Shown in pieces: positions 8,613-20,466 of a DNA stretch of 32,967 nt. Positions within the stretch are counted from its first letter, which is position 1; every line of letters begins with the position of its first letter. The notes beneath the pieces were generated by a model. It was given only the letters and a program-made list of their open reading frames with translations. It was not told where the DNA came from and did no database searches. The stretch comes from Chloroflexota bacterium (GTDB taxonomy: Bacteria > Chloroflexota > Dehalococcoidia > Lucifugimonadales > UBA3495), in contig JAPPGG010000022.1 of NCBI GenBank assembly GCA_028875055.1, forward strand, positions 1-32,967, given 5' to 3'. The translations under genes and the position numbers were made by a program.

Positions 8613-11600
8613 TCAAGCTGGGTCAGGGCAAATCAACGCCCAACCTTCCGACAATACCTCCGCCTGTTCCAATACCGTTCGGGTCGCCTTTTCCTGCTTG
8701 TCGGGCGGATACCCGTGCTTGCGGAGGATGCGCCGGACCAGGACACGGAGCTGGGCGCGGACGTTCTCCCGCAGCGTCCAGTCAATTGTAACATTGCGCC
8801 GGACGGTCTCCACTAACTCGCGGGCGATGGCGCGGAGCGTTTCGTCGCCCAGCACCTGCACGGCGCTGTCGTTGGTTTCTAAAGCGTCGTAGAAGGCCAC
8901 CTCGTCATCCGTCAGGTCCAGCCTTTCGCCCCTGGCGGCGGCTTCCCGCATTTCCCTGGCCAACTGGATCAGTTCTTCAATCACCTGCGCCGCCTCAATC
9001 GCCCGGTTCTGGTAGCGGCGGAGGGTCTGTTCCAGCATCTCGGCGAAGGAGCGGGCCTGTGCTACGTTGGTGCGCCGGCGGTTCGCCACTTCACCCCGGA
9101 GCAGCTTTTGCAGCAACTCCACCGCCAGGTTGCGCTGAGGCATTCCTTGCACCTCGGCCAGGAAGTCTTCGGACAGCACTGAGATGTCCGGCTTGTCCAA
9201 CCCCGCTGCCGCGAAGATGTCCAGGACTCCTTCCGAAGCCACCGCCCGGGAAACTATCTGGCGTATCGCCAGGTTCGTCTCCTCGTCCGATTGCGTATCC
9301 GAAGGCGACGACTTGGACAACGCCGCCCGCACCGTCTGGAAGAAGCCCACGTCGTCACGGATGCGGTGGGTCTCCTCGTGGGGCACGGCCAGGGCAAAGG
9401 CCTGGGAGAGCTCGCGGACCGCCGTCATGCAGCGGTCTTTGCCGTTTTCTTGACCCAGGATATGTTCCTGAGCGGCCGGAAGAAGCCCCAACCGCTCCGC
9501 TGGCCCGCCGGACGTCCACTTCGACCAGTCGAAGCCGTGGAACAGGGCGCAGCACACTTCGTGCTTCTCCAGCATCACCGCCACCGCTTCTTCCTTGTCG
9601 ATGGCGGCGCGCCCGGTTCCTCCGCTCTCCGTGTACGTGGCCAATGCCCGCCGCAGGTCGTTGGCCAATCCCAGGTAGTCCACCACCAACCCGCCGGGCT
9701 TGTCCCGGAACACCCGGTTCACCCGGGCGATGGCCTGCATCAGCCCGTGTCCACGCATGGGCTTGTCCAGGTACATGGTGTGCAGGCTGGGCGCGTCGAA
9801 GCCGGTCAACCACATGTCCCGCACCAGCACAATGCGGAAAGGGTCTTCGGGGTCCCGAAAGCGATTGGCCAGGTTCTCCCTCCGGGCCTTGTTCCTCACG
9901 TGCCGCTGCCACTCGGTTGGGTCCGAGGCAGAGCCGGTCATCACCACCTTGATTGCGCCCTCGCCGTCGTTGTCTCCATGCCACTCCGGGCGCAGGCGAA
10001 CCAGTTCCTCGTACAGGTCAACGCAGATGCGGCGGCTCATGCAAACCACCATGGCCTTGCCGTCCAGCGCTTCCAACCGCTGCTCGAAGTGATCAACTAT
10101 GTCCTCGGCTATCTGCCTCACCCGGTCGGGAGCGCCGACGACGGCCTCCAGTTGCGCCCACTTGGTCTTCAGCCGCTCCCTTTGCTCGATTTCCTCGCCC
10201 TCGGTGGCTTCCTCAAAATCCGGGTCAATGGTGGGACGCTCCGCTTCCTTCAGTTCCAGCCTTGCCAGGCGGCTTTCGTAGTGGATGGGCACCGTGGCCC
10301 CGTCCTCCACGGAGCGCCGGATGTCGTAGATGCTGATGTAGTCGCCGAACACGGCCCGGGTGTTGGCATCCTCAAGTTCAATGGGCGTGCCGGTGAAGCC
10401 GACGAAGGAGGCGTTGGGCAGGGCGTCGCGCATGTGCCGGGCGTAGCCGTCGATGAAGTCGTACTGGCTGCGGTGAGCCTCGTCGGCGATGACCACGATG
10501 TTGCGCCGTTCCGATAGGGTGGGATGACTGTCGCCCCGCTCCTCGGGAAAGAACTTCTGGATGGTGGTGAACACCACGCCGCCGGCAGCCACCGATAACT
10601 TCCGCCGCAGGTCGGCCCGGCTTTCGGCCTGTATAGGCGGCTGGCGCAGCAGGTCCTGACAGCGGGAGAAGGTGCCGAAGAGCTGGTCGTCCAGGTCGTT
10701 GCGGTCCGTGAGCACTACGATGGTGGGGTTCTGCATGGTCGGCTCCCGGACAATGGCCCCGGCGTAGAAGGCCATGGTGAGGCTCTTGCCGGAACCCTGG
10801 GTGTGCCAGACCACCCCGATGCGCCGGTCGCCGGGTTCGCCGCCGGGACTGCGCCCCGACTCGTAACGGCCGCCTTCCTCGGCGACGTTCCGTTCCGCCT
10901 GCTGCAACTCCGCCGCGCGCAGGGTCTCCCCCACGGCGGCGCGGACGGCGTGGAACTGGTGGTAGCCGGCCAGCTTCTTCACCGGCTTGCCGCTGCCGTC
11001 GTCGTCAAACACGATGAAGTCCCGCAGCAGGGCCAGGAAGCGCTCCGGTTGGCACACGCCCTCCAGCATCACCTGCAACTCGGTCAGGCTGGAATCCGCC
11101 AGCGTTTCCCCGGTGGTGGTGCGCCAGGGCTTGAACCACTCCTGCCCTGCTCCCAGGGCGCCGACGCGGGCGGCCAGTCCGTCGGAGACCATCAGGACTC
11201 CGTTCATTGCGAACAGCGAAGGCAGTTCGGCCTGGTAGGTCTGTAACTGCTGCCAGGCGGTCCAGATGGTGGCGTCCGCGTCGGCGGGGTTCTTCAGTTC
11301 GATGACGCCCAGGGGCAGGCCGTTGAGCAACAGGACGACATCGGGGCGGCGGGTGTTCCGGTTCCCGCCCACTGTATCGGTGACCGTGAACTGGTTGACC
11401 GCCAGCCAGTCGTTGCTGCCCGGATTGCCGAAGTCGATGACCTGCGCCTGCTGGCCCCGTATGCCGCCGTCGCCGGCCCGGTACTCCACGTTGACGCCGT
11501 TGACCAGCATCCGGTGGAACTCCCGGTTGCGGGTTTCCAGGGCGGCCCCTTCGGGCCGGGTCAGCTTGCGGAGAGCATCGTCAACCGCCGAGTAGGGCAA

Positions 11601-11783
11601 TTCCGGGTTCAGCCGGGCCAGGGCATCCCGCAGCCGTCGTTCCAGGACCACTTGCCCGTAGTCGGCCCGCTCCGCGCTTGGTGTACCCGGGGCGATGTCC
11701 GGCCCATGGGCCGTCTGCCAGCCCAGAGCGGCAAGCCATTCCAGGGCGGCTTGTTCGACGTCGGTTTCGGTGAGGGTGGTCAT
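8613..11783 (-). CDS. hsdR: Type I restriction enzyme, HsdR (R) subunit
   Basis: This 1056-aa protein is of normal length for HsdR, the subunit that translocates and cuts unmethylated DNA in a complex with HsdM and HsdS. The N-terminal PD-(D/E)xK nuclease shows [11 protein letters not shown] and VIELKNP (Asp148, Glu162, Lys164). The superfamily 2 motor follows: Walker [11 protein letters not shown] at about 327-336, [12 protein letters not shown] (358-369), DEAH at 434-437 and GFTGTP at about 462-467. Later motor motifs include [20 protein letters not shown]. The C-terminal part is helical, as expected for contacts with the methyltransferase. It starts three bases after the DUF5615 gene and is the last of eight tightly packed genes. 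All visible motifs are intact, so it should be active. Confidence 0.96.
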   Translation of the reverse strand: MTTLTETDVEQAALEWLAALGWQTAHGPDIAPGTPSAERADYGQVVLERRLRDALARLNPELPYSAVDDALRKLTRPEGAALETRNREFHRMLVNGVNVEYRAGDGGIRGQQAQVIDFGNPGSNDWLAVNQFTVTDTVGGNRNTRRPDVVLLLNGLPLGVIELKNPADADATIWTAWQQLQTYQAELPSLFAMNGVLMVSDGLAARVGALGAGQEWFKPWRTTTGETLADSSLTELQVMLEGVCQPERFLALLRDFIVFDDDGSGKPVKKLAGYHQFHAVRAAVGETLRAAELQQAERNVAEEGGRYESGRSPGGEPGDRRIGVVWHTQGSGKSLTMAFYAGAIVREPTMQNPTIVVLTDRNDLDDQLFGTFSRCQDLLRQPPIQAESRADLRRKLSVAAGGVVFTTIQKFFPEERGDSHPTLSERRNIVVIADEAHRSQYDFIDGYARHMRDALPNASFVGFTGTPIELEDANTRAVFGDYISIYDIRRSVEDGATVPIHYESRLARLELKEAERPTIDPDFEEATEGEEIEQRERLKTKWAQLEAVVGAPDRVRQIAEDIVDHFEQRLEALDGKAMVVCMSRRICVDLYEELVRLRPEWHGDNDGEGAIKVVMTGSASDPTEWQRHVRNKARRENLANRFRDPEDPFRIVLVRDMWLTGFDAPSLHTMYLDKPMRGHGLMQAIARVNRVFRDKPGGLVVDYLGLANDLRRALATYTESGGTGRAAIDKEEAVAVMLEKHEVCCALFHGFDWSKWTSGGPAERLGLLPAAQEHILGQENGKDRCMTAVRELSQAFALAVPHEETHRIRDDVGFFQTVRAALSKSSPSDTQSDEETNLAIRQIVSRAVASEGVLDIFAAAGLDKPDISVLSEDFLAEVQGMPQRNLAVELLQKLLRGEVANRRRTNVAQARSFAEMLEQTLRRYQNRAIEAAQVIEELIQLAREMREAAARGERLDLTDDEVAFYDALETNDSAVQVLGDETLRAIARELVETVRRNVTIDWTLRENVRAQLRVLVRRILRKHGYPPDKQEKATRTVLEQAEVLSEGWALICPDPA

Positions 11784-11786
11784 GGG

Positions 11787-12140
11787 CTATTCCCGAATGC
11801 GGATACGAGAATCGTCAACGATCCAAAGTTGCCCCTGAAGAGAACTGCCGGACAAACTCGGCAACATCCGAGAAACTACTTCCAGCTGACGCCTGGGAGC
11901 CTGGCTACTGAGCCGCAGGACAATCAACCCAGGATAGAGATGCGGCGGGTAGGCTCTGACATCGGAGAAGTCCAAGTCGAGGGTAAGCAAGATTCTGCCT
12001 TCGTCCAGGCATACTGAAGCAACGTCAGGGTCCTCGGCTCCGGCCAATCCCTGCTCCGCAACGGTGGCTGCGTCGTGTCCGGCTTCTCTCAACAACCTGG
12101 CAATCGTCGGCGATAGATTCTCATCCAGCTTGAACCGCAT
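11787..12140 (-). CDS. DUF5615 PIN-like protein, probable toxin of a toxin-antitoxin pair
   Basis: This 117-aa protein begins MRFKLDENLSPTIARLLREA, the hallmark of DUF5615 PIN-like proteins, with acidic residues Asp6 and Glu7. The second acidic patch is LTLDLDFSD near residues 53-61. PIN-like proteins are usually ribonucleases that act as toxins. It lies eight bases downstream of a DUF433 gene, and DUF433/DUF5615 is a well-known pairing. The genes sit between the Mrr-like gene and hsdR, inside the restriction operon, so the pair may stabilise the operon or act as a backup killing device. RNase activity is inferred from the family. Confidence 0.9.
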   Translation of the reverse strand: MRFKLDENLSPTIARLLREAGHDAATVAEQGLAGAEDPDVASVCLDEGRILLTLDLDFSDVRAYPPHLYPGLIVLRLSSQAPRRQLEVVSRMLPSLSGSSLQGQLWIVDDSRIRIRE

Positions 12141-12148
12141 TGGAATGC

Positions 12149-12376
12149 CTATACGCCGAGCGGCAAAATGCGCTCCTTGGCCAACTCCGCGGCGTAGAGC
12201 AGGGACGCCTGAACCGCTTCCTCAGAAACCGAGGGGTAGTGCGCGGCGATTTCTTGAGCGCTCAGGCCAGCGGCCAGGCAGTCCAGGATGACCGTTACCA
12301 TGACTCGTGTGCCGGTGATGCAAGCCTTGCCGTGGCAGATCATTGGGTCAGATGATATGTAATCGCGCCAGTTCAT
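12149..12376 (-). CDS. DUF433 protein, probable antitoxin of the DUF5615 protein
   Basis: This 75-aa protein has the typical DUF433 sequence: YISSDPMICHGKACITGTR near the N-terminus, VTVILDCLAAGLSAQEIAAHYPSVSEEAVQ as the helix-turn-helix part, and ALLYAAELA-like ends. DUF433 proteins are small DNA-binding proteins found upstream of PIN-like DUF5615 toxins. The ribosome site GGAGGA lies seven bases before the ATG. It is about 97 bases downstream of the Mrr-like gene, the widest gap in the operon, so it may have its own promoter there and repress it, as antitoxins often do. Confidence 0.9.
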   Translation of the reverse strand: MNWRDYISSDPMICHGKACITGTRVMVTVILDCLAAGLSAQEIAAHYPSVSEEAVQASLLYAAELAKERILPLGV

Positions 12377-12473
12377 TGCTAATCCTCCGATTCAACGTCG
12401 GCTTCGGTGAACATTGGATTGATCAAGGGAAACCCCGCGTGAGATGCTCTTCTCTGGGACCCGCCGGCAGCGA

Positions 12474-13736
12474 TCAGTCCGAATAAAACGGAGCAGGTTC
12501 CTGGTTCCATGGACTGTAGAATTCCCATTCTTCGTCAACGTCACAGAACCTGAACCCTGAGCCTTTCAGTAGCTTCTTTACCCGCCTCGCGGTATCTGTT
12601 AGCTGTAGCACTTTTTGGTAGTCGCGCAGGTCAGGCACTTCGGTTCCCGCCTGCATGTATCCATCATGTTGGACAATCAGTGATGGCAAATCCATCACGA
12701 GTCCAGACCCAGCCGACTCCTTTAGCACGAGGCTGAACTTGTTGTACTGAATGGTGTATCCGCATCGGGCGTGCATTATTGTCTTCGGGTCTCGTCGGGC
12801 TCTGTTCAGGGCCCTTATCACCTCAGCTTCTGTGACTATGCGTTTCTTTACCTCGATGATGCCCGCACTCGCGTCGGCACACCATTTCCGCACGTCGTCC
12901 GACACGCGCAGTTCCATCTGCACATTATCACGACCGGCGAAATTCTTCGCAGACGGGAGATAGCGGGATGTGGTGACAAACATGCTATTGGCAGCGCCCT
13001 CAGCCTCCTTCACCCCATGCAGAGCTTGAACGGCCTGCAGTCCGATTGGGTTGTTCTTGCCGTGCTTCTTCACTTGCACCAACGTCAGTATATCCCCGAT
13101 AGGGTCGCGCTGGAGCAACCGTATATCTACTCCCCCGTCGGCGCCTCCTGGTCCGAGTTGGGTCTCGAACCCCTGGGCCTGCAATAACTCGGCGACCAAC
13201 ATCTCGAACTGCCGCCAATCCAGCTTGGTAAGCTGATCCGAATTCTTGCTGAAGTGCTCGTAGAGCTCGGAGTTCAGCGCATCGAAGTCACCCTGAATCA
13301 AGCTGCATATCCACTTCCACCTCATGTACTCCTTGAATCTCTGAAAGATGAGGCCATCTTTTCGCTCCATTGGGACGATATTGAGGCGGTCTACGTCAAA
13401 GGTTTCTCCGTAGAAGCCATGTCCTTCGATTAATCGCTGGCATTCGTCCGAGAGACGTTGCGCCTCCTGAGTATCATGGATAGCCCCAATTCCAGGATGG
13501 ATCACCAATTCGGCGAGGTCTCCCTCGCCACGTAGTGTGGTCACTGTCGGCGCGCCGGTTTCCAAATCAAAGCTCTTCACGACCCTCTGGAAGCATGCGT
13601 CGTACCAGAGATCGTTTTGCCTTGCCCACGTTTCTACGGCAACTTCAAGATTGTTGATTCGCTTTTCAAGTTGCTTATCGAAAAATGGCCGGGCGACGTT
13701 TTTGACACCCAATTGATACCTCTCTGGGACTCTCAT
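12474..13736 (-). CDS. Mrr-like restriction endonuclease domain protein
   Basis: This 420-aa protein has a central Mrr-type PD-(D/E)xK nuclease domain (about residues 170-270): LDWRQFEMLVAELLQAQGF, GADGGVDIRLL with Asp204, and LVQVKKHGKNNPIG with the Gln221-x-Lys223 of the QxK motif. The family usually cuts modified or foreign DNA. The first 165 residues and the last 130 are unrecognised; the latter may sense a target. It starts 35 bases after the MNT-HsdS gene and belongs to the restriction operon. An Mrr-type nuclease inside a type I operon could add attack on methylated DNA that HsdR ignores. That combined role is inference. Confidence 0.85.
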   Translation of the reverse strand: MRVPERYQLGVKNVARPFFDKQLEKRINNLEVAVETWARQNDLWYDACFQRVVKSFDLETGAPTVTTLRGEGDLAELVIHPGIGAIHDTQEAQRLSDECQRLIEGHGFYGETFDVDRLNIVPMERKDGLIFQRFKEYMRWKWICSLIQGDFDALNSELYEHFSKNSDQLTKLDWRQFEMLVAELLQAQGFETQLGPGGADGGVDIRLLQRDPIGDILTLVQVKKHGKNNPIGLQAVQALHGVKEAEGAANSMFVTTSRYLPSAKNFAGRDNVQMELRVSDDVRKWCADASAGIIEVKKRIVTEAEVIRALNRARRDPKTIMHARCGYTIQYNKFSLVLKESAGSGLVMDLPSLIVQHDGYMQAGTEVPDLRDYQKVLQLTDTARRVKKLLKGSGFRFCDVDEEWEFYSPWNQEPAPFYSD

Positions 13737-13771
13737 ACCAGCTCATTCCTACCTGGAAGAGGCGTTATGTA

Positions 13772-15389
<1,618 letters not shown>

Positions 15390-15397
<8 letters not shown>

Positions 15398-15812
15398 TGC
15401 GAGCTTCCAATGCCTGTAGGAACCGTTGCGCGTCGTGTGCAAACTCCCTCGTGGCCCTGTAGACCATCATGGCCCTCTCTTCGTCGTAAATGTGGGTGGT
15501 GGCGTTCCTCGCTTCATGGTGCTGCATCCACAGGTCCACGTCGGGAATGAGGCGGTTTTCGGCGGCAAGGCGAAACAGCTGACGTCTGGTAACGCCGTCT
15601 GCAACTTCAGGGTTGACGTAGGCACTCAGCCACCGAGCCATCAGCTTCCAGGAAAGTTCGTAAGTGACCTCGAAGTTCTGGATGACCCCTGAGCGGATTC
15701 CGTTCCGCTCGACATCGCTCAACTGCCCCATACGAGCGTCGTTCTCGCTCACCGCCAGCAGGTCCGTTAGCGCCTTTATGGAGTTTCGCAAGCTATCCAG
15801 TTCGAGCGGCAT
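15390..15812 (-). CDS. HEPN-family protein, partner of the nucleotidyltransferase domain (HepT/HI0074-like)
   Basis: This 140-aa all-helical protein matches the nucleotidyltransferase substrate-binding (HI0074-like) HEPN family: NFEVTYELSWKLMARWL at about 46-62 and HHEARNATTHIYDEE at 98-112. The latter contains RX4HXY: Arg102, His107 and Tyr109. In the HepT/MntA toxin-antitoxin systems the HEPN protein is an RNase toxin with this motif, and the MNT protein silences it by adding AMP to the Tyr. Here the MNT domain is the N-terminal part of the next gene, overlapping by eight bases. The start has GGAG five to seven bases upstream. Toxicity and AMPylation are inferred from motif agreement. Confidence 0.9.
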
Positions 15813-15826
15813 GATCTTCTCCGTTG

Positions 15827-16366
15827 CTAGTGGTCACGTTCCAGCCAATTGATCCAATCAAGTTGGGCTACATCCAATTCATGGCTACTCTCATTTGTTT
15901 TGCCACTCAGATCCTCATAGGTGATATGCGCAGTGAAACTACGGAGCGGCGGAGACGCCAACAGTGACGGTCCAATACCGAAGAACGATTGAATACGCTC
16001 ACCTTGAGGAAGCAAGTCTGTTCCTCTTCCGCCTGATTGATTCGTGAATGTTGACGACACATCATGAGCCGAAAAGTCATTCATATCCCCTTCAATCGTG
16101 AATTCAACATTCTTTGCTGGCCCACGCCCCACATTCGCCAGTACAAAATTGATGGTGTGCGGCTGTTGAGAGTCGGTTGCCAGATACGCAACGACCTTGG
16201 GCTCGCTGCCTGACTTTCGCATCAGACGATTTTCGTTCGCCAGGGTTTTTGTTAGCCATGCTGTGATGATGGCAAACACTGCAATGACGACCGTTGCGAC
16301 CGCCGAGATGAGCCCATGGTTGGCATTCAACCACTCAATCCAACTCATGTTCATCTCTAAGTCCAT
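15827..16366 (-). CDS. Membrane-anchored protein with a beta-sandwich-like domain, inside the restriction operon
   Basis: This 179-aa protein has one N-terminal transmembrane segment ([21 protein letters not shown], about 18-38), a short charged helix ([11 protein letters not shown]), then a beta-rich soluble domain ([20 protein letters not shown] and later strands to [13 protein letters not shown]). The [10 protein letters not shown] phrase is common in small anchored proteins of unknown function found beside restriction genes. Starting at 16366, GGGGAG lies four bases upstream; this start overlaps hsdM by 32 bases. It lies 14 bases before the HEPN gene, so it sits between the methyltransferase and the toxin. 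It may hold the complex at the membrane or sense it. The family is not named. Confidence 0.75.
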   Translation of the reverse strand: MDLEMNMSWIEWLNANHGLISAVATVVIAVFAIITAWLTKTLANENRLMRKSGSEPKVVAYLATDSQQPHTINFVLANVGRGPAKNVEFTIEGDMNDFSAHDVSSTFTNQSGGRGTDLLPQGERIQSFFGIGPSLLASPPLRSFTAHITYEDLSGKTNESSHELDVAQLDWINWLERDH

Positions 16367-17972
16367 GAATCTCCCCGATTCGCACCAAACCCAGTCGCGT
16401 CAGGTTCTCCTCGATGGCCGCATCCAGCCGCCGGCCATCGGCCTGCTGCTCCCGCCATTGGGCGGTCAGGCGCGCCATCTTTTCCTCAAAGGGTTCGCCG
16501 TCGTCGGGCTGCGGCTCAGCGCCCACGTAGCGGCCAGGCGTGAGCACATGGCCGTGCCGGCGGATTTCCTCCGGCGATGCGCTCTTGCAGAACCCGGGTA
16601 CGTCGGCATAGTCGCCGTCTTCTGTGTCGCCCCGCCAGGCATGGTAGGTATCCGCAATGCGGGCGATGTCCTCGGCGGACAGGTTCCGGTGGGTGCGGTC
16701 GGTCATGTGGCCCAGCTTGCGGGCGTCGATGAAAAGCGCCTCTCCGGGATGTGCTTCCCCGGCCCTGCGACCCTTGCGCAGGAACCAGAGGCAGGCCGGT
16801 ATCTGGGTGGAGCGGAACAGTTGCCCCGGCAGGGCGATGATGCAGTCCACCAGTCCCGCCTCGACAATGCCCTTGCGGATTTCCCCCTCACCCGACTGGT
16901 TGGAGGACATGGAGCCGTTGGCCAGCACGAACCCCGCCACGCCCCGGGGCGCCAGGTGGTAGAGGAAGTGCTGCACCCAGGCGAAGTTGGCGTTGCCCAC
17001 CGGCGGCGCTCCATACTCCCACCGCTTATCGTCCCGCAGCCGGTCCCCTCCCCAATCAGAAACGTTGAACGGCGGGTTGGCCAGGATGTAGTCGGCTCGC
17101 AGGTCAGGGTGCCGGTCGTTGTGGAAGCTGTCTCCTTGGGCAATCTGACCCTCGATGCCCCGGATGGCCAGGTTCATCCGTGCCAGCCGCCAGGTGGTGT
17201 AGTTGGACTCCTGGCCGTAGATGGAGATGTCGCTCCTGGCCCGGCCGCCGTTGCCGTTGCCCGTGGCGTGGGCGCGTATGAAGTCCACCGACTGGACGAA
17301 CATCCCGGAGGAACCGCAACACGGGTCATAGACCCGGCCCTGGTACGGTTCCAGCATTTCCACCAGCAACCGCACAACCGAGCGGGGCGTGTAGAACTCG
17401 CCGCCCTTGCGTCCCTCGGCCAACGCGAACTGCTCCAGGAAGTACTCGTACACCTGCCCCAGCACGTCGTTGGCCTGGGCTTCGGCGCCGCCGACCCTGA
17501 TGTTGCTCACTAGGTCCACCACCTGGCCCAGCCTTTGCTTGTCCAGGGCGTCCCGGCCGTATTCCTTGGGCAGCACCTCCCTGAGCGCCGGGTTGTCCCG
17601 CTCAATGGCGGTCATGGCGTCATCCACCAGGCGGCCGATTGTGGGCTGGCGAGCCTGAGTTTGCAGCACAGGCCACCGGGCTTCGGGCGGCACCCAGAAG
17701 ATGCTCTGGGCGCGGTACTCGTCCGAGTCCTCCGGGTCGGCGCCCTGTTCCCGCTCGGCATCCAGCTTGGCATAGGCTTCCTCGAAAGCGTCGGAGATGT
17801 ACTTGAGGAAAATGAGCCCCAGGACCACGTGCTTGTACTCGGCGGCGTCCATGCTGCCCCGCAGGGCGTCGGCCATGCGCCAAAGCTCAGCGCGGTAGTC
17901 CGTCAAGGCGTCGCTGACGGATGATGCGGTCTCGGCCTTGGCGTCGTTTCGTTTACGTCTTGCAGTAGCCAT
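16335..17972 (-). CDS. hsdM: Type I DNA methyltransferase, HsdM (M) subunit
   Basis: This 545-aa protein is an N6-adenine methyltransferase. The N-terminal helical HsdM domain includes [20 protein letters not shown] and [29 protein letters not shown] is typical of type I M subunits. The SAM-binding motif is [14 protein letters not shown] (residues about 214-227) and the catalytic motif IV is NPPF (299-302). With HsdS it methylates the host's recognition sites and forms the core to which HsdR binds. It is the first gene of the eight-gene operon; the promoter is presumably in 17973-18163. The ATG start has no strong ribosome site. Confidence 0.96.
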   Translation of the reverse strand: MATARRKRNDAKAETASSVSDALTDYRAELWRMADALRGSMDAAEYKHVVLGLIFLKYISDAFEEAYAKLDAEREQGADPEDSDEYRAQSIFWVPPEARWPVLQTQARQPTIGRLVDDAMTAIERDNPALREVLPKEYGRDALDKQRLGQVVDLVSNIRVGGAEAQANDVLGQVYEYFLEQFALAEGRKGGEFYTPRSVVRLLVEMLEPYQGRVYDPCCGSSGMFVQSVDFIRAHATGNGNGGRARSDISIYGQESNYTTWRLARMNLAIRGIEGQIAQGDSFHNDRHPDLRADYILANPPFNVSDWGGDRLRDDKRWEYGAPPVGNANFAWVQHFLYHLAPRGVAGFVLANGSMSSNQSGEGEIRKGIVEAGLVDCIIALPGQLFRSTQIPACLWFLRKGRRAGEAHPGEALFIDARKLGHMTDRTHRNLSAEDIARIADTYHAWRGDTEDGDYADVPGFCKSASPEEIRRHGHVLTPGRYVGAEPQPDDGEPFEEKMARLTAQWREQQADGRRLDAAIEENLTRLGLVRIGEIHGLRDEHELD

Positions 17973-18163
17973 AGTGATTTACTTTTCGACTTGCCTTTGG
18001 AACCTCAGCAGGCCATCCCACGCCTGAGGTTCCCGCCTTCGGAACCGTAGCCGTGTTGTACAGAAATCGGCGAGTACTCCCACATTCGTTGGGATCCTCA
18101 GCGATTGAAATAGTAAGAAGGAGCCCTGCGACTATCCGAATCACAAAGGACGTGAGCTAACCA

Positions 18164-18406
18164 CTATTCCTTGTCAAACAGCAGGTACAGAGTGGAGACG
18201 ACAAACCCGAAGCAAGTCAGCGCCCCACCCGCGAGAAAAACATGGAACAAGAGATCGGAGGCCCCACCATGCCGCGCCGATTCCAGGGTGATCCATAAGA
18301 CAACAATCCCGGAGAGATAAAGCACGGCGGCAAGTACGCCGATGAAGTCAAGGAATGTCACTTGCCGTTGATAGCTGAAAAACATATCGTCCTCTGGATT
18401 GGACAT
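18164..18406 (-). CDS. Small two-helix membrane protein
   Basis: From ATG 18406 this gives 80 aa (MSNPEDDMFFSYQRQVTFLD...). Two hydrophobic segments, IGVLAAVLYLSGIVVLWITL and FLAGGALTCFGFVVSTLYLLF, are joined by a short polar loop, and the protein ends in DKE. The frame is open for 61 more codons upstream, but that part is polar with no clear start. It lies upstream of hsdM on the same strand, about 190 bases away, so co-transcription is possible. Function unknown. Confidence 0.6.
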   Translation of the reverse strand: MSNPEDDMFFSYQRQVTFLDFIGVLAAVLYLSGIVVLWITLESARHGGASDLLFHVFLAGGALTCFGFVVSTLYLLFDKE

Positions 18407-18700
18407 CGCGCCGCAATTTTCGCCGTCTCTTTTTGGGCCTACGCGTTGGCGTGGCGCTAAATTCAGTTTACCAAGATCCGTTCGCAACGTCATCAGCATC
18501 ACGCTGTCCAGCTGCGCTTGCTGCGCCAACACCACGTTTCCCACATTGACGCTCACTGGTGCCGGGTAGGCCACTATTCCTGTTCTCAACTGGGAACATC
18601 GCCGCGTTCGTGGTCAGCCTCGGAGGTATCGACATCTTCGGTGCTTGACGACTCGTTCGCCCGCCGTCGTTCCAATTGCTGCTCACTGCAACCAGTTTCC
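18407..18700. other. Intergenic region, nothing recognised
   Basis: This stretch of about 290 bases lies between two small minus-strand genes. Frames here overlap in several phases without domain-like content. Confidence 0.35.
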
Positions 18701-18925
18701 TCAGCCCATCAACTCCGCCAACTGCCAGGTCTGGATTTCGCCGTCCCATTCCTCAGGATTTTCGCTGTTGCCCACTCCGCTTGCATCCCCAGAGTCCAGC
18801 AGCGCCTGCCGCATCCACCGCGAAACCTGCCGGATGCAGCAGCAGAAGGCCAGGGTGCGATAGTCCACTTCCGCTGAGTCGAATCGGCGGGAGGCCCTGA
18901 GCCAGTACGCTGACGCGGGCTGCAC
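18701..18925 (-). CDS. Small hypothetical protein with a Cys triplet
   Basis: This would be a 74-aa protein from GTG 18925. The composition looks protein-like: YWLRASRRFDSAEVDYRTLAF, then CCCIRQVSRWMRQALLD, an acidic stretch ENPEEWDGE, and a helix QTWQLAELMG. It competes with longer shadow frames in other phases, and there is no clear ribosome site, so it may be a fragment of a decayed gene. Confidence 0.35.
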   Translation of the reverse strand: MQPASAYWLRASRRFDSAEVDYRTLAFCCCIRQVSRWMRQALLDSGDASGVGNSENPEEWDGEIQTWQLAELMG

Positions 18926-19067
18926 GAGTTACACGGGGTATCGGGGACATTGTAGATTAGGACAGCTCCGGTTCCCACTGGTGACGCCCCTTTGGTCCGG
19001 CCCTATAAGGGGATGTCCCTCCGACCAAGGCCCGGAGAAACTTATTTGGAATAAAGGAGAACCAGCA

Positions 19068-19250
19068 ATGCCCACGCATCACTTTCAACCAAATAGCTCA
19101 CTCCAGGGCTCCCACGGTCTGCTGAAGGGAGGCGGCACCTCGCGCCGCCGGGGATTCAAAAACCTGTCCGGGGCAAGCCAGTGTGCTGGACTATTTCTAC
19201 TACACTATCGTCAGCACGGAGCTATACCTGACCTTCAACCTATTGGATAA
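19068..19250 (+). CDS. Possible small protein with a strong ribosome-binding site
   Basis: A 60-aa frame starts at ATG 19068, preceded by AAAGGAGA at 19053-19060 at good spacing. The product is basic and low in hydrophobics, with a Gly/Arg patch GGGTSRRRGFKN, and has no recognised domain. The coding evidence rests mainly on the ribosome site. A GC hairpin (GGCGGC 19131-19136, GCCGCC 19144-19149) lies inside it, so the stretch could instead be a structured transcript. Confidence 0.3.
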   Translation: MPTHHFQPNSSLQGSHGLLKGGGTSRRRGFKNLSGASQCAGLFLLHYRQHGAIPDLQPIG

Positions 19251-19386
19251 TGCGCCTGCCGCCCCGCGACTTCCCTGTCCGTCGGAGCGGCCTATGCTGC
19301 AATCCAAGGCAGGGGCTCGGCTACCAGACTGACAACCCGATTGTAGGGCCCGACCAAATGCACATCCCGCTTTGGTGCTGGTTCAG

Positions 19387-20418
19387 TTACTTTGGCCCAT
19401 CCTCGGTGAAAATGGGTAGCGCTTCTCCAGGCGGGGTTATGACGGATGCGTCCCCTGGGCCTATCTCGGCCAATACCTTCCCGTCGGCATCGCATATGTG
19501 ATGCCTCTTGTTCCCGTTTTCATCCTCCCCAGTGCAGACTTCCGGTTCGTCTTGATGGTGTATGACTTCCCACGTCTCGCTGTTCGCCTTTTTGACATGG
19601 ATTACCCAGGTATCTTCTGGAGCGGCCGGCAAGTCATCGTCCTTTCGCAGATGGGCCCTGTTGGTCTCTCTTACATCGTCTAGGAAGCCCATAACCCCGT
19701 CTAGCGTCGCCGAATGTTCCTCACTTTCCGGCACAGTGATTTCGGCGGCGGAGATCACCTCTTCCTCGAAGTTATGCCAATGGACCCGCACCTCGTCATG
19801 GGACTGAGTACCTGCCTTTTCGGCCACGCCGTCATAGAGCTTCTCGATAGCCATTGAGCGAGTCGCCAATGCGGGATATATGTTGTCCCAGTAGTGGTCT
19901 GCCCCGACGGAGTCAATGTATCCTTGAGTGTACCCGTCAAGCTCGCCGCGTTCGTAAGCTTCGCGCGCCCACTCTTTGCTCTCCTCCAGCTCCTCGTCGG
20001 TTACTTCGTGGCCGAGTTCCGTGGCTTTCTGATGTAGGACGTGTTCCTGTATCAAACTTGCCAGGGCAGCGTTCTCATCACCCCATTCGATGACCAGGTT
20101 GTGTCGGTCTTGAAGGTAATCGGTTGGCAGGTCAGCGTCCTCGCCCAATCCTTGCAGTTCCTTTTCTGCCATCTGCTTCATGTGTTGAAGATGCAGCACT
20201 GCTTGATGTAATTCCCGCGCGCTAATCGACATGTCTCCGGCGGTGGCGACCACCGAGTCGTCCTCACTCGATTCCGATGCCGTTGCCTGACCTCTCTGGT
20301 AGTCATCTGACCAAAAGGTGCCGGCGCCAACAGCCACGCCTCCGGTGATCAAGGCAGCGACCACGAGCAGTACCACCAAGGAAGTTCGTGTCGCTATCTT
20401 TAGCTTGAATATACTCAT
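19387..20418 (-). CDS. Membrane-anchored SurA-N-like protein lacking a visible isomerase domain
   Basis: This 343-aa protein has an N-terminal membrane anchor (TSLVVLLVVAALITGGVAVGAG, residues 13-34) and an acidic linker. Residues about 55-190 resemble the SurA/PrsA N-terminal chaperone fold: VVATAGDMSISARELHQAVLHLQ, LIQEHVLHQKATELGHEVTDEELEE, followed by helices. The parvulin-type isomerase signature normally found after it is missing; instead a mixed region ends in a Cys pair (EVCTGEDENGN, HICDADGK). In the family it would be an extracytoplasmic folding helper. A gene 48 bases upstream on the same strand may share its transcript. Exact role uncertain. Confidence 0.6.
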   Translation of the reverse strand: MSIFKLKIATRTSLVVLLVVAALITGGVAVGAGTFWSDDYQRGQATASESSEDDSVVATAGDMSISARELHQAVLHLQHMKQMAEKELQGLGEDADLPTDYLQDRHNLVIEWGDENAALASLIQEHVLHQKATELGHEVTDEELEESKEWAREAYERGELDGYTQGYIDSVGADHYWDNIYPALATRSMAIEKLYDGVAEKAGTQSHDEVRVHWHNFEEEVISAAEITVPESEEHSATLDGVMGFLDDVRETNRAHLRKDDDLPAAPEDTWVIHVKKANSETWEVIHHQDEPEVCTGEDENGNKRHHICDADGKVLAEIGPGDASVITPPGEALPIFTEDGPK

Positions 20419-20466
20419 AGCCCATAGCCCATAGCCCTTTCTTTTGCACTGGATAAGTGCCGGAAT

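Noticed and set aside
15398-15442. Upstream start of the MNT-HsdS protein at 15442
   Set aside because: It adds 15 residues with no family match, whereas ATG 15397 has a ribosome site at proper spacing and begins MIDLNPNHLATVERIL, as expected for the MNT domain.
18407-19386. A larger conserved gene or an RNA gene in this sparse region
   Set aside because: Frames in several phases are short and mutually overlapping. Only two weak small-protein candidates were kept, and no tRNA-like or riboswitch-like fold was apparent.
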